Assembly: GCA_037954665.1 (NCBI GenBank)
Contig: JBBMOL010000082.1
Span: 2,790,001-2,854,000 of the forward strand
Source of the DNA: Laguncularia racemosa
Taxonomy: Eukaryota; Streptophyta; Magnoliopsida; Myrtales; Combretaceae
Direction: 5' to 3'
Length of the DNA stretch: 64,000 bases
Shown here: positions 1 through 11,559 of the stretch, piece after piece
How the letters are laid out: every line of letters starts with the position of its first letter
Position numbering within the stretch: position 1 is the first letter of the stretch
Made by a program: the position numbers and the translations under genes
The notes under the pieces: model-generated
What the model was told of the DNA's origin: nothing
Database searches by the model: none
What the model saw: only the letters and a program-made list of their open reading frames with translations

Positions 1-287
1 AAAGACATCCCCGGTCCCACTCCACATGTTTTCTTGGTGTCTATGTCATGGTGGAGAGGCTCTCGCGCCGGTTCCCACTGCAGGGAGGAGCTGAAGCGGA
101 GGATGGAAGGGTTGGGGCGGCATTCCGGCGGTACAACGCCGTCCCAGTGGCGGTGCTTGTTGATGCCACCCCATCCGGCCATGTTGCTTTGGCCGGAGAG
201 AATGAAGATATTTTTTGGATTTTTACTTGGTTTTGGGTCTGGGTTTGGGCTTGGGCTTGAAGAAGCTTTTGAGGTGGTGATTTCCAT
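1..287 (-). CDS. Carbohydrate esterase (At4g34215-like, SASA/DUF303 family), copy 1, 5' part only
   Basis: This is the first 95 codons of the esterase gene of the left duplication unit; the rest lies beyond position 1. The start ATG is at 285-287, aligned with the start of copy 2 (13454). The block I motif SGQSNMAG of the SGNH-type hydrolase fold is visible, followed by WDGVVPPECRPNPSI and the CGVGPGM motif. The family hydrolyses acetyl esters, probably on carbohydrates; the natural plant substrate is unclear. By my count seven residues differ from copy 2 over this stretch. One is in the conserved block after the nucleophile: GRGG in copy 2 reads GWGG here, a CGG-to-TGG change. Whether this copy is functional cannot be decided from the window, since the D-x-x-H catalytic part is outside. 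Confidence 0.88.
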   Translation of the reverse strand, partial: MEITTSKASSSPSPNPDPKPSKNPKNIFILSGQSNMAGWGGINKHRHWDGVVPPECRPNPSILRFSSSLQWEPAREPLHHDIDTKKTCGVGPGMS

Positions 288-1270
288 GTTTTTCTGGTTA
301 TGAAGATGAGAGATAGAGAAAGAATGTGTGGAGAGATAAGGTTTAGGAAGGAGTGATGGTCAGAGCTCAAATGATCTGGATTTGTTGTCAGTAGAAGTTG
401 GTGTATCTGTCGTTTCTTTATTCCTGTGACGGTGACCCCGCCCGCCCCTCCCCAACGTATCTGTAGTTTTTGCGAAAAGATCGATCGGGTATTACAGACC
501 CTTTACACACGCTCGCGCAGTGAGAAACAGAGAGAATAGTACGTAAGTACTGACTTTTAGGGCAAGCCTTGTTACCTTATCTTCAATGAGAATGGGCGGG
601 CATCTGTTAAGTATAAGAGTAACAGAGAGGGGAAGAACTTTGAAAAACATCAAATGAGCCATTTGCCTTAAGTGGCTTTTTTTTTTTTTTTTTTTTTTTT
701 AGGGAGGGGGGTGTCGTTGGGTGGTTGTGCAATCAGGAGAGGTTTAATTTTGTTGAAGAGGGCCCAAAAACTCCATTGATAAGGGATTTTGTGTGCTTAA
801 TACAATAATCAAAACATGTATATCATCTTCGTATAACTAACTATATGTAACTAATAATTCCTTCAAATTCTAGGCGCCAATTGCATCAATTTCAACATTA
901 TTTTGCACTATCTTCATATGTATAGCATATTTTATAATTCTAATTCTATATTATTCAGGAAATATTACTCTATTTTAATTTTACTTCATATTCATTCCAT
1001 AAATTGCAAAAACAAAACCCAAAAAGAAAAAAAAAATTAACACTCATTCCATTCCATGTTACAATTCATTCAAAACTACCAACTTTAACAAGGATAATTA
1101 TAACAAATTTGCATAATTAACCAAATCAAGGAACAAGCTTCTTCCTTATTGTTCAGCTTTAAGACCTGTTATATACAAAGGGGGAAAAAGGTGCTTTCTT
1201 AAATCCTCCACAGTTCAAGTATCTTGCAATTCAAACTAAAGGTTAATAAAAGAATGGTTAAGACAATCAA
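288..1270. other. Intergenic spacer: esterase copy 1 promoter / ATG5 copy 1 3' flank
   Basis: This spacer lies between the esterase start (287, minus strand) and the ATG5 stop (1271). It should hold the esterase promoter and 5' leader near 288-700 and the ATG5 3' UTR near 1090-1270. A T-tract of about 30 bases lies at 670-701. No other gene is visible. Confidence 0.6.
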
Positions 1271-4200
1271 TCACAAAATACTTTCTGGTGCAAGCTTAAC
1301 ATATATACAGATATGAAGAAACTGCTCAGGGAATATCAAGTTGTTAGCCACCCAGGAGAAGGGTATCTCTAGTTTTGGTTCAATTCCTTGAATTCTTAGG
1401 AGCTTAATTTCAGCAACATGAGACAAACCAAGGTGCTCTCTCCCTACACAAGCTCCTCCGGTCTTATCTTCAGATCCAATGTCAGTATCCTCCTTAGAAA
1501 CTGTAACAGGATTTTCACCCTCAACATCAGGTCTAGATATTTCCTCAGATATCTGGTCGGCAAAAATACTTGGAAGAAGGGATTTCACTGCATCAAGTAG
1601 TGTGAAGTATTTACCTGCAATAAGAAGAGCTGAATGGATGAGGAATCCCAAGAATATATGACAATAACATCGACATTGTATATTTGATGCCCCAGGAAGA
1701 TAAAACTATTGCTTTCTTTTTTCTTTTTTCTTTTTTTACCTTGACAGTCACTAAAAAATTATTAGTCCGGAGAAATTGATTCCTTTCAAAGCTGATTATT
1801 TGAGGCGTTGCTAGAGATGAAACAGATGTATATGTTCTGTGAAATAAATCCACTCATAAAGCAACATTGGTGTTACTGCATCAATTGTGTTCAAATCTTA
1901 TTAACTATTAGCCATCAAGGAACTGACAGATTCTAACTTTCACTTCCAGACAATAGGAAACCTGATTCATTTTTGTTCTGCAAAACCTAATTCCAAATCC
2001 TTTTTTTGGGAGGAAAAATATAGACCAAATTCTAAACATCAACATATTCTTCTTCAAGGTAATAATGCTTCTCTCCTGATCTTTGGTTCCATTTAACCAT
2101 GAAACACATGCATCAGTTCATCTAGCCAATTCAATTTTAAGCCTGCAACTGCTTCCCCCCTTAGAACTCAGAGACGCAGATGTACAAGACATTTAAGTAA
2201 GGCTGTGCCTGCAACTGCTTCTGAATACAAACAAGATAAGATCTTGGCTATTGCAGACCACCAGAATGCAAAAATTTGACTTGCTTATCATGTTGGTAAA
2301 TAAATGAGTTGAAAAGTACCAATAAGGGAACATAGAGTGAATGACTAATTCCTTTAGTGCAAACAGAAAACATAGAAGAACATAAATTTTACCTTCCCTG
2401 CGAACCTCAACAGGACGATTTATGTATGTGATTTTATCCCAACTGTCAAGCTGTGGTACATTATCTAAATCATCAAGGTCTTCAGTCACACTCCATATGT
2501 ACAGCCGGACAGGGATTTTAACTGGAAAAAAGGTGCCCAAAAGAAAAAAGATCTGATAACATGTCCATATAAAGATGCACGTAAAATTCATCCATAAATG
2601 TCCTTTGGATAAAAATTTTAAAATTACGGCCACGTAGAAATTCAAATTGAAGGATGTGAATATATATATATATATTTTTTTTTTTGGCAAGGAAAGCAGC
2701 AGAAAAATAATTACGTTTCAATCTTTAAAGGGCAATTTGGTTGGACATCCTATTCAAAGTCTCATAATGACATCCAAACATGGCCTAATAGTTCTAGGAC
2801 AGCATGAGAACTGAAAAATATCATCTTGAATTACAATATATAGGCACCACTGGTCAGTATAACTCTTCTTTTTCCACAATTACAGTAACCAGCAGGAATT
2901 GATCTCAAGAATGTCTTCAGAGCTCAAAGACACATAGCACAGAAATTAGTAAACTGGAAGATTATCCAATTGAACACAAGGTAATATAGAATTCTCAAAG
3001 CTACTGGTCGACTTCCAGCAAAACATAACATGAACTCTTTCTCAGCACAAACAATTCCTACAACTGATACCATAAATATTCTGGCTAGGGAACACCCTTG
3101 GCTATAACTGAATTGTTATTCTTCTCCATAATATATGAAGCTAAACTCACAATGACAAAAATGAACTTGAAGATCTCAGTTTAAATTATAAAATCCAGAC
3201 TTTATCTTGACTTTGTAATACATCACAGATTACCAACCTGTGCTTCCTTGTCCAGTATTATCTGTCTCAGCAATGCTCTCTTGAGATTTTTGCAAAGCCG
3301 TGCTTGTCCCTACCACAAATTCATCATCAACAATTCCAAGTTTAAGCTTTGCTGATACCTTTTGATAGGTATCCAGATCACCTGCACAAGTACAAGGCTC
3401 AAAAGATTATAACACTCGTCGAACAGAAAAACTAAGTGCTGCAAATTTCCTGCATTCTGCAACATGGTCAGAAGGAGCCTGTAAGAAGATAATTCTTTAA
3501 AGTGCATTTAGATTACTTGTACAAATTGCACATTGCTCCAAAAAAAAAAAGGAAGAGACCATGAATTGGAGTGGCCTCAAATCAGCCATTTCATTTTTTA
3601 TTTTTTTTTAATCTTTTTCTGTTTTCTGATAATCCAGGGGAACCTGGGGTCAGATCATCCTCTTAGATCCAGCCCACCTTACCAAGCCCCTTGAGGGGCA
3701 AGGACCACCCACAAGCCCCTCTCCCTTGTCAACTAAATATAGTGCCCAACAGGAGTCTGGCTGTGATGTTTGAATGGGACATAAAGTAGATCCTTCCCTG
3801 TATTGGGAATAGATCCATGATCTCCTCCAAACACACAAGCGACCCACACCACCTGCACTAGTGCTGAAAAGCAACAGTCATTTCATTTTACCTACTCTTG
3901 GATGTGCTTCACTCAAAGGTGAAAAGAAACATCATAATGTTTTTGGCACAGCAAAAGAGAGTCATGATATTATACCTCAAGCTAAATGAAGAAACTTTTT
4001 TATCTCCATTTTTCCCACTCTTCCTCTCACACGCACCCACATCTCCTGAGCCTCTTAACCCTAACCCAACACAGACATCCACAACAACCACCACCACCAC
4101 CCCCAAAATCTCCCAAAATAAACAGAATGGGAAAAAAAAGTAAGAATATTCACAGCCTCAGATTAGCATTTTGGCACATTCTTCATTGCATAAACAACCC

Positions 4201-6847
4201 ATGTAAAAATTCTACATGGAGCACAATTTGTCGTTATAGGTCAACCCAAAACACTATCATCATCAGCTAATGAATCGAAAATGTAAAAACCACAAACTTA
4301 ATGAAATGCCATTTTTATACTCAGAACTAACATGTCTTCTCTTAAATTTACAGATGGAAGTCATACCATTCAAAACACTGCGCCAAAGATCAAATTGATC
4401 AGACTGGGACATGTTCATGACATTCTTGCAGTTCCCATTAATAATGTAAGCAGCCTGCAACAGGCAGTTCAACTTTACATTTCAAAAGGGCTGAAAGGTA
4501 TGGATTTCTTCTGGTCAAACTTTCAATCAAACCAGCAACTCTGTTAACTGCATAAAAATGAAAGCAGCCTACCTAATGTACCAATTACTTAGAATGGGTA
4601 AGAAACTATATGTAAAATCTTTCGATGATGGATTATGTAACATTACTTATGGGAAAGGGGGGTAGTGGGTGGATAGTGTTATGATATGCTATTCCTTCTT
4701 TTGGGTAATTTTGAATAGCAAATTACAATCAGTGATCCAACAAGTTTTCTAAACATTAAGAAAAAGAGATGTCTCCAAACATGGCAATAATGAACCTATG
4801 CCACAAATATGTCCTACTGTCATATCTGATGCAGTTCAGCAAACATATAGTATGAGAGCATTATTTTATTACAAAATTTCACCAATCGGTCTGCACATTG
4901 TAATGCCAGCAAAACCCTAACCTCTTTTAGAGAATTGATAAAACTCCATTTTACGCTATCTTCACCTTCACAAGGAATCAGTATATTTCCAGGATATCCC
5001 CTAAAATGTACCTGCAGAGTTTTTCAACAAACTTGTGGAAAGTCAATATAGCATATATGGAGTTGCCAATTCCAGAAAGTTACAGTATAAGGTGTACAAA
5101 ATGTTCTCCCACACCAAATGTCAGAAAGATAGCATTACTCATACATGAGACTTTTGTTGAACATGGAAAATGTGACCTTCAATAAAAAAAAAAAAGCAAA
5201 AAATGCATGTCATGACACCACTATAACTGTCTAGAGAGTATTGAGGATAATGTGAGATCACTTGTTACCTTTAGAGTACAAAAGACAAATACAAAAATAA
5301 ATATTACAAACACGGTACCTCCAGCTATTACCATTGAAAGTTCACCTCTACTGGTTCGAGCCATGCTAATGGAGGTTTATTTCTCCTTTTTTGTCTAATT
5401 TCATATTACTTAAACAAACATTTCTATAAAAATCGATACCGCAATGAAGTTTCATAGTTCATAATTGATATGTTTGGGTAGTTACAGTTATATTCTCCTT
5501 CTTTTTGTCAAGGGAGGAGCATGGCCTACTTAGACCACCCACCTTTGAATGCATGAAACACCCTAAAACACCAATAAAGTATGGCCTGTAGATGGCTCTA
5601 ACAAGCATCCTTACTGAGTAAGAGATCTAGAGGGCAGCATTGTTTTATAGTTTCCTGGTTAGAAAATGGAAGGAATTCATAGGGATATTATTTAATCATA
5701 AACTATAGTTTATTTCCTTTCCCTCCATTTTCACAAGCTAAAGAACACAGATTTTTCATTTCACAATTCTCTTTATTATGTAGTCATTTTATCCATCCAA
5801 GCAAAAACACATTTAATCTCTCCACCTCTTTTTGTTTCTCTACTCTAGTTATTGAGGTAATCAAATGCATAACAAATTATCCAATATCTAGGTAAGGACC
5901 CAATTGGTCATGTTACCACTAGACACATAAACCACCTGCAAGACACATGCATTGGTTAAATACAATTTGCGCTATATAGGTGGCCTTGATAACTCATGCA
6001 ATTTGTCATGTTAGTAGCCAGTCTTTAACCGGTTAGGATTTTCTTCTGCCTTAGTTTGCGGACATTCATAATTTTTAAGATATGCCATAAGAAAAGCATC
6101 CTTTTAATTAATTTATTTGCATTAAATTAATCTCTTGCCTATCTGTACTCTAATTTATTAGCACTAGTCAAGTGATGACCAGAAATTGTTAAGTCAAACT
6201 TCACTAAGTGGACTCCAATTTCTAGGACACTCTTTTCATTTTTAAACAATCTAGGATCTATTCAATATAAATTGTTTTAGAACATTGAAATAAGAAGTAA
6301 AAAGATAAAGATCTATACCGTCAAATTCCAAGGTCTTTCTGGCTCTGGACATAACAGATCAAATAGAACTCCAGTTGGAATATACCTGCAATGCAACTCA
6401 ATGGAATGAGCTTAACCAAATGTCTTTCCTTTCACACACATATATACATATAGTCTTCCCAGTGAGGACCCATACCATTTCAAAGGCAGGCCTTTGTACT
6501 CAAACCATACGGCGTCAGCACCAGGGGGAAGGGCACTACTGAAATGAGGCTTTATGAGAGGAGTCAAGAGTGGCAAGTACCCTATTCGTGGAGCTAAAAT
6601 CTGGATTCAGTAACTGAAATCAGTGAGATGGGGTAGTAACAATGAACACGGTTCAATCAAAGAGGAAAAGGTGGCTTGAACTAGACATTATCAATTGGCG
6701 AACAAAGTCAAACAAATGAAAAAAGCAATTTAAGGTAAAGGTCATTACAAGGAGAGGGGGAGGGGGGGGGAGGGCCGTGACATCAGATTCATGGAGCTGC
6801 AGTTGCAAGGGAATTGCTCCTTTCCAGACATACTTTTGCGCATCCAT
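1271..6847 (-). CDS. ATG5: Autophagy protein 5, copy 1 (ATG12 acceptor)
   Basis: ATG5 becomes covalently joined to ATG12; the conjugate with ATG16 promotes lipidation of ATG8 on the forming autophagosome. I assembled eight coding exons by protein homology and GT-AG sites: 6749-6847, 6476-6600, 6319-6385, 4922-5011, 4367-4454, 3238-3381, 2393-2521 and 1271-1614. They total 1086 bp, 361 aa plus stop, against about 337 aa in Arabidopsis, with all phases consistent. Recognisable blocks are QKYVWKGAIPLQLQLHESDV at the N-terminus (UblA), PRIGYLPLL, YIPTGVLFDLL, and AAYIINGNCKNVMNMSQSDQ. The last contains Lys137, which corresponds to the ATG12-acceptor lysine (human K130, Arabidopsis K128). The UblB part follows with KIPVRLY, RIQGIEPKLEIPFSWVANNL and HICIYVK. 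The start is the only ATG in frame with the conserved N-terminus. The gene is intact. It lies about 1 kb upstream of an esterase on the same strand. Confidence 0.96.
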
Positions 6848-6860
6848 CCCTCATTCATTC

Positions 6861-7729
6861 CTATAAGCATAACGAGCTCTATAAATAACACCCACAATCT
6901 GAAACTTAAACAGCCTGAGAAAAGTAATAAGATTCACCAACCAGTCACCATTCCATACATTGGTGAGCAAAAGGTTAATAATGGTGCTGCCATTGACATG
7001 TGTAACGCCATTTGGTCGTCGTTCATTTTTTGTCTTAAAACTTTTAGAATGCTAAATAAGCTCTAAACATTTTACAATAAGTAACTAGGCCCATATTTGT
7101 TCATGTGGTTTACTCTAGATATGACTTGTGGTTGCGGCTCACTGTAACTGTACTGCCAGATTTTACTGCATTCTAAAAAGTGAAAAGGTGGCCAAACTCT
7201 TCATGATGTACAGTGTACTTAATGAAATTCTTTTTGCTTTTTTTTTTTGGGTAAATAATTTTTTTTGGTTTTTATAAGTAAATTAGCATTTTTTGTTATC
7301 CATGATCGATTTTCTACATTTGAGTCTCCATTGATTCACTTGAAGAAAGTTGATGCAAAATCGAAACAAAATTTCAACTTATTGCTTTCGTTCTTCTATA
7401 CACCGAATTCTATACAACTTCAAAGGTTTATATCCAAGTAAACAGGAAAGAAAGAAAAGAATAAAAGGGTTACTGGTGAAAATTGCAATCAAATATTAAA
7501 GCAAAGATCAATTAGACCATCAAGAAACCTTAGATGAATAATAAAAAAATGCATCATCAAATCCGTAAAAAGAGGCATGAAGCAAAGAGATCTGGGTTTT
7601 CTACATCAATTCGTCAGTCGAAACTTCACAGCTCAGAGTATCCGATCCACTTAACAGAACCCTAATCTAGCAGAAAAGCATAAAACTTCAGAATAAAGGG
7701 GGAGTTGACTAGAGAAGCTATTGTCTTAC
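6861..7729 (-). other. Probable 5'-UTR intron of ATG5 copy 1
   Basis: A strong donor (CAAGG|GTAAGA, donor base at 7729) lies in a CT-rich leader-like stretch. A good acceptor (GCTTATAG|GAATG, at 6861) lies 13 bases before the start codon at 6847. The same pair is kept in copy 2 (20053-20936). This is an inference from splice signals only; no transcript is available. Confidence 0.55.
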
Positions 7730-7900
7730 CCTTGCTTGAGTATTGATAAAATTGCTTAGTTCATTGAAGAAGAAGAAGAAGAAGACGGAGAGGAGAAGTG
7801 CTCCGTGCATTTGTTGACGGGTCAATAGATGGGCGAGCATATGGCCCAGTACAACAATTTTTGGGCTTAGGCGGATCAGCATCTCTTCAAGTTTTGTGGT
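7730..7900 (-). promoter_or_regulatory. ATG5 copy 1 core promoter and first non-coding exon (inferred)
   Basis: Read on the minus strand, a pyrimidine-rich tract (CTTCTCCTCTCCGTCTTCTT, about 7775-7800) resembles a plant Y-patch. It is preceded by two site II-type TGGGCC/T elements at about 7843-7848 and 7862-7867, motifs common in promoters of housekeeping and growth genes. A (GAA)n/(TTC)n run lies in the presumed leader. No convincing TATA box sits at the expected distance. Confidence 0.5.
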
Positions 7901-8453
7901 GTTCATTTAAATATTGGCTCCACAATTCACTTCTTTTATCACCATAAAAATATGAAAATAAACACCATCCACCATCCATTTTGATTCAGTAATGATTCTA
8001 TGTTTTAAATTTTATTATATTATTATATTTATTTTTTATATATGTATTGCAAATATATATCTACTAATCCCTTTTAAAGGGAAAAGGAAAAAATGGCAAT
8101 AAACGATAATATACAAATACTCTATAAAAATTAATAATACTTGCTTATTAATTATCTAAACACACCCATGTGACAACATGGAATATAAATATCAATAAAT
8201 CAATATTTTTTTGAAAGGTATACGTTTACTAGATGCGAAACAAGTTGGCTTGCATAATTATTAAAAAGAAAATAAAACAAATGAGCAACTTGACTACTCA
8301 GTACTCACAATCACTACACACTCACATTCTATCACTTATAGTCTCTCACACAACAACACAACTCATAACTTCCATCTCCCACCCAACCACCCTAATCCCA
8401 TGCTCCTAACCTCTTACGTTCCTACCCCAATACACACCCATCATTGGCTCTTG

Positions 8454-8912
8454 TTTGTCGTCTCTCTGTCTCATCTCTCTCACTCTCACTCTTACATATA
8501 GTGTAGGATAGTTTCATAGTGATAGAAATGCTGGAACAACACATATCAACCAACACCCATAGGCCCAACAGCCAAAACCACCAGTGCATCTCTTCTTTAC
8601 CTTAATTTGTCTTTCTACATCAATACAATGCAGTGTAGGTACTTCACTTCCTTTTTTTTAAAAAAATTATTGAACAGTTTTGTCTTTCGTCTCTCTTTCT
8701 CATCTCTCTCACCCCCACTCACTACGTAGGACAGTTTCACAATGACAAGAACACCAGAACAATATGCATCAACCGGTAGTCGCCAACCCACTAGTTAGAT
8801 CTACTAGTGCATTTATCCTCTGCCAAGATCTGTCTTTCTACATTAGTACAATGTAGTGTAGATACTTCACTTCCTTTTTTTCTTTTTTTTTTAATTATTG
8901 AATGGTTATGTG
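8454..8912. repeat. Imperfect direct repeat of about 229 bp, two copies
   Basis: Two head-to-tail units (about 8454-8682 and 8683-8912) share the order tcgtctctct, gtaggatagtttca/gtaggacagtttca, tctttctacat and tgtagrtacttcacttcc. The same pair is present in duplication unit 2 (about 21664-22104), so this small repeat is older than the 13-kb duplication. It lies about 600 bp upstream of the ATG5 promoter; no function is evident. Confidence 0.8.
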
Positions 8913-9117
8913 ATACCCAAAAGGGGAAGTGTGAACTTCATGGTGGGAAAGATAGGTTTGGACCCTAAAGTGTGAGAAAATCCATTATAATATAAGCTAG
9001 AGAGGTTCATGAATAATGATAGTGGTGGAAGTGGAGTAGAAGGGTTTGATATAACAAGAAGTAGAGAGATTAAGATGAGTGGAAACTTGTGAATAGAGAA
9101 GATGTGGACTTAGAGGA

Positions 9118-11559
9118 TGATGTGCCTAAAACCAAGGTCTAAGCACATGCAAATGAACCAAAGGAATAACTTCAATTCACAAAATCAAAAACCGGTTCAA
9201 AGGGCATAAAAATTACGTGAACCCTAAATGAAGTAGGTAAATTGATTACTATATTTCATGAAATGAATATCACAATGATGTATCCCTCAATGAATATCAT
9301 AAATTATACTTAACAATCACATGAATAATACACAAGATCAACAAGAACAATTCCGAAATCCTCCTTTCCAATAAGACCCAATTCACGCTACAAGATGAAG
9401 CAAATTTGATGGTAATAACAAATGCTAAGAACCAATCAATTAAGTAGTAATAATTTAATTACAAATGCAATCAAATCTGACTAAGAAACTTCAAATTCAA
9501 CCCTAGATATTACACACTAGAGAGGAAAAGAAATCACAACAAAATGAAATTGATATGACTCACAATTTCAAGTGTTGCACTCACCACAATCTCAACTCTT
9601 AGGATTGAAATTGATAAAAGAAAATTTAAACTAGGAAACTCTAATTCTCTCACATTAAAGTAAAGTGTATATTCTGAAAAATGGCCTCCTAAAACCTTAC
9701 TTTAAGCAAGTATCTATGCTTGCTCCCTTTAGGGTTATAAAGTATAAAAAATTACAACTATGTCACTTTTAGGGTGACCGGTCCTAAATGAGAATTACAA
9801 ACAAAATGAAAGTGTCCTAAAAGAAATTACAATATAAAATAGTCTACGTAAATGACATTTATATAAAAGAAATTGGTCTTCAAGATGCCGATCTTCAGGT
9901 TACTTTCGAATCGAGCCCCGATGAGGATCTTAACTCACTCAAAAGTATAGGTGATTTGGCACCTTGTAGGACTGATAAGTGAACCTATCGGAATGCATAA
10001 CAATCATAAGGTAGGAATGAAGAAAATAAATTAGCTTCCTTAAGATTGGGTTTCTCATGTAAGATTCTCAAAACTAAGTTATGTAGACCCTTAGCTCGGG
10101 CCTTGGTGATAGGTCCTATAGGAGTTTGATTCTTATTATCTCTTCGGGCTGTTGGAAGGTTTGCCCTCAAATCTTATAGATCTTCATAAAAATAAGTTTT
10201 AGCACTTAGAAAAATCCTTTTCCTCAAATAAATCCAAAATTGATGTTTTTCCCTAAAATTCATTTTCAAAATCAAATTAAAGCTTAGGCTTAGAATTTTT
10301 TTAGAAAAATCCAAAAAATGGTAAGAACGTAAAGCAAAAGAGATTTCAAAATTAAAATTCACAAACAAACTTAAAGTTTTCAGAAAAGCGAACTACGGCT
10401 TGTTTGATCCTGAGTAGCAGGTACGTAGGCACCCATTCGGGTCAACCCATAAAATGAATAAAAAATTATTTTCTTGAAATAATTCAAAAATATAATAAAA
10501 AGTAACAGAAACACAATAAAAACACATTTCTGAAGAGGAACAATTTCAGGAGATTAGGTAGTAACCGTAAGGTTTTAATAAGTTAGCCTCTGGACTTAGA
10601 AACTCTGGTTTTTCCTTTTCCTCTTTTCAAAAACGAGAAGAGGAAATAACGATGACTAGTGGTCCAAATTAAGATTAATCCGCTCCTTTAGTCTTAATTC
10701 AATATTTCCCAACAACAGTTGGGTGGCGGCTCCAAAAATCAAACGAAATTCCTAACTCAAGTCGATGATCTATATTAGATGAGCATAAGGTCTAGTCTAG
10801 ATCGAATTAGGAATGGGAATTCAAAAATTAGACTCGACAAGGGCTTTATTAAGAGTGAGTGGTATACAGTCAATTAGTGAGAACTTAATCATTATATCCC
10901 CTTTACACTCTCATTTCAATATAGATCGAATGATTATCCTCATTTTACCTAGTTTTTCTTACCACATAATTAGAGTATTTCCTAAATGAATGCTAGGATA
11001 CTTTCTTTCTATTGCTCTTATTGTTATTTTTATTTGATTGTTATTGTTTATATACTACTTTACCTTTTCAGATTCTTTTGCATAATTAAAAGGCTTAATT
11101 GTACATCGACCCTCTTAATTACCTTGGTTGTGCACATATCTCCTCTTAACTCAAAATGGAGTGCTAAGAACAAGTCATTTGGATTAAGGAGGGGAATGTC
11201 TACATAGTATATAACTAACAGAAATAATTGCAATTAACCTAGAAAGCAATAGTTTCAAAGAATTGGGTTATTGTGGAAAGCCCTTGTCATTTCACCGGAT
11301 GTAATAACTCTACTATAATTCTAACATACCTCATTCTTGTGAATTAAACAATTAGGGCTCGTCAACATATTTTAATAGATATACGCAAACTTATGTTCGA
11401 TAATCATATTCTTACAGTCCGAGGGTGTCCAAAATAAGCAACATTCGATCGTTTCATTCCCTGGTTTAGCTATTTAAGGAGGAGTACAAAATAAGCAAAC
11501 ATTATAAATATAAGAATGGTGATGGTGATGGTGATGGGATGAAATGTGATGCAAATGAA
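9118..11559. other. Repeat-rich spacer at the duplication junction
   Basis: This stretch begins exactly where unit 1 homology stops and ends at the esterase copy 2 stop codon. 9118-10190 is AT-rich sequence resembling LTR-type repeat DNA but without a coding domain I can recognise. 10190-10839 is an LTR fragment, listed separately. 10840-11500 shows nothing identifiable. A (GGTGAT)n microsatellite lies at about 11516-11538, just beyond the esterase stop codon. Confidence 0.6.
10190..10839 (+). mobile_element. LTR fragment, same family as the solo LTR at 54325-56367
   Basis: About 650 bp match the 3' third of the LTR at 54325-56367 in the same orientation. Shared landmarks are cacttagaaaaatc, gcgaactacg, tacgtaggcacccat, ggagattagg, gtggtccaaatta, cgaaattcctaactcaagtc and the terminal gactcgaca. 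The 5' two thirds of the LTR are not present here; 9118-10190 is different sequence. It therefore appears to be a truncated or recombined LTR next to the tandem-duplication junction. Confidence 0.75.

Larger units (their letters stand above)
1..9117. repeat. Tandem segmental duplication, unit 1 (esterase + ATG5)
   Basis: Base 1 aligns with base 13168 and the alignment runs, with small indels and scattered substitutions, to 9117 (aligned with 22313). Beyond these points the two sequences share nothing. The unit holds the 5' part of an esterase gene, a whole ATG5 gene, its promoter and about 1.2 kb of upstream DNA. The left end of the unit is outside the window. Differences include homopolymer lengths and an indel of about 24 bases near 1806 versus 14984-15009. 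The close match of introns and intergenic DNA points to a recent event. Confidence 0.96.

Noticed and set aside
41..370. Minus-strand 109-codon open frame at the left edge
   Set aside because: It is in a different frame from the esterase coding sequence that starts at 287 and carries the SGQSNMAG motif.
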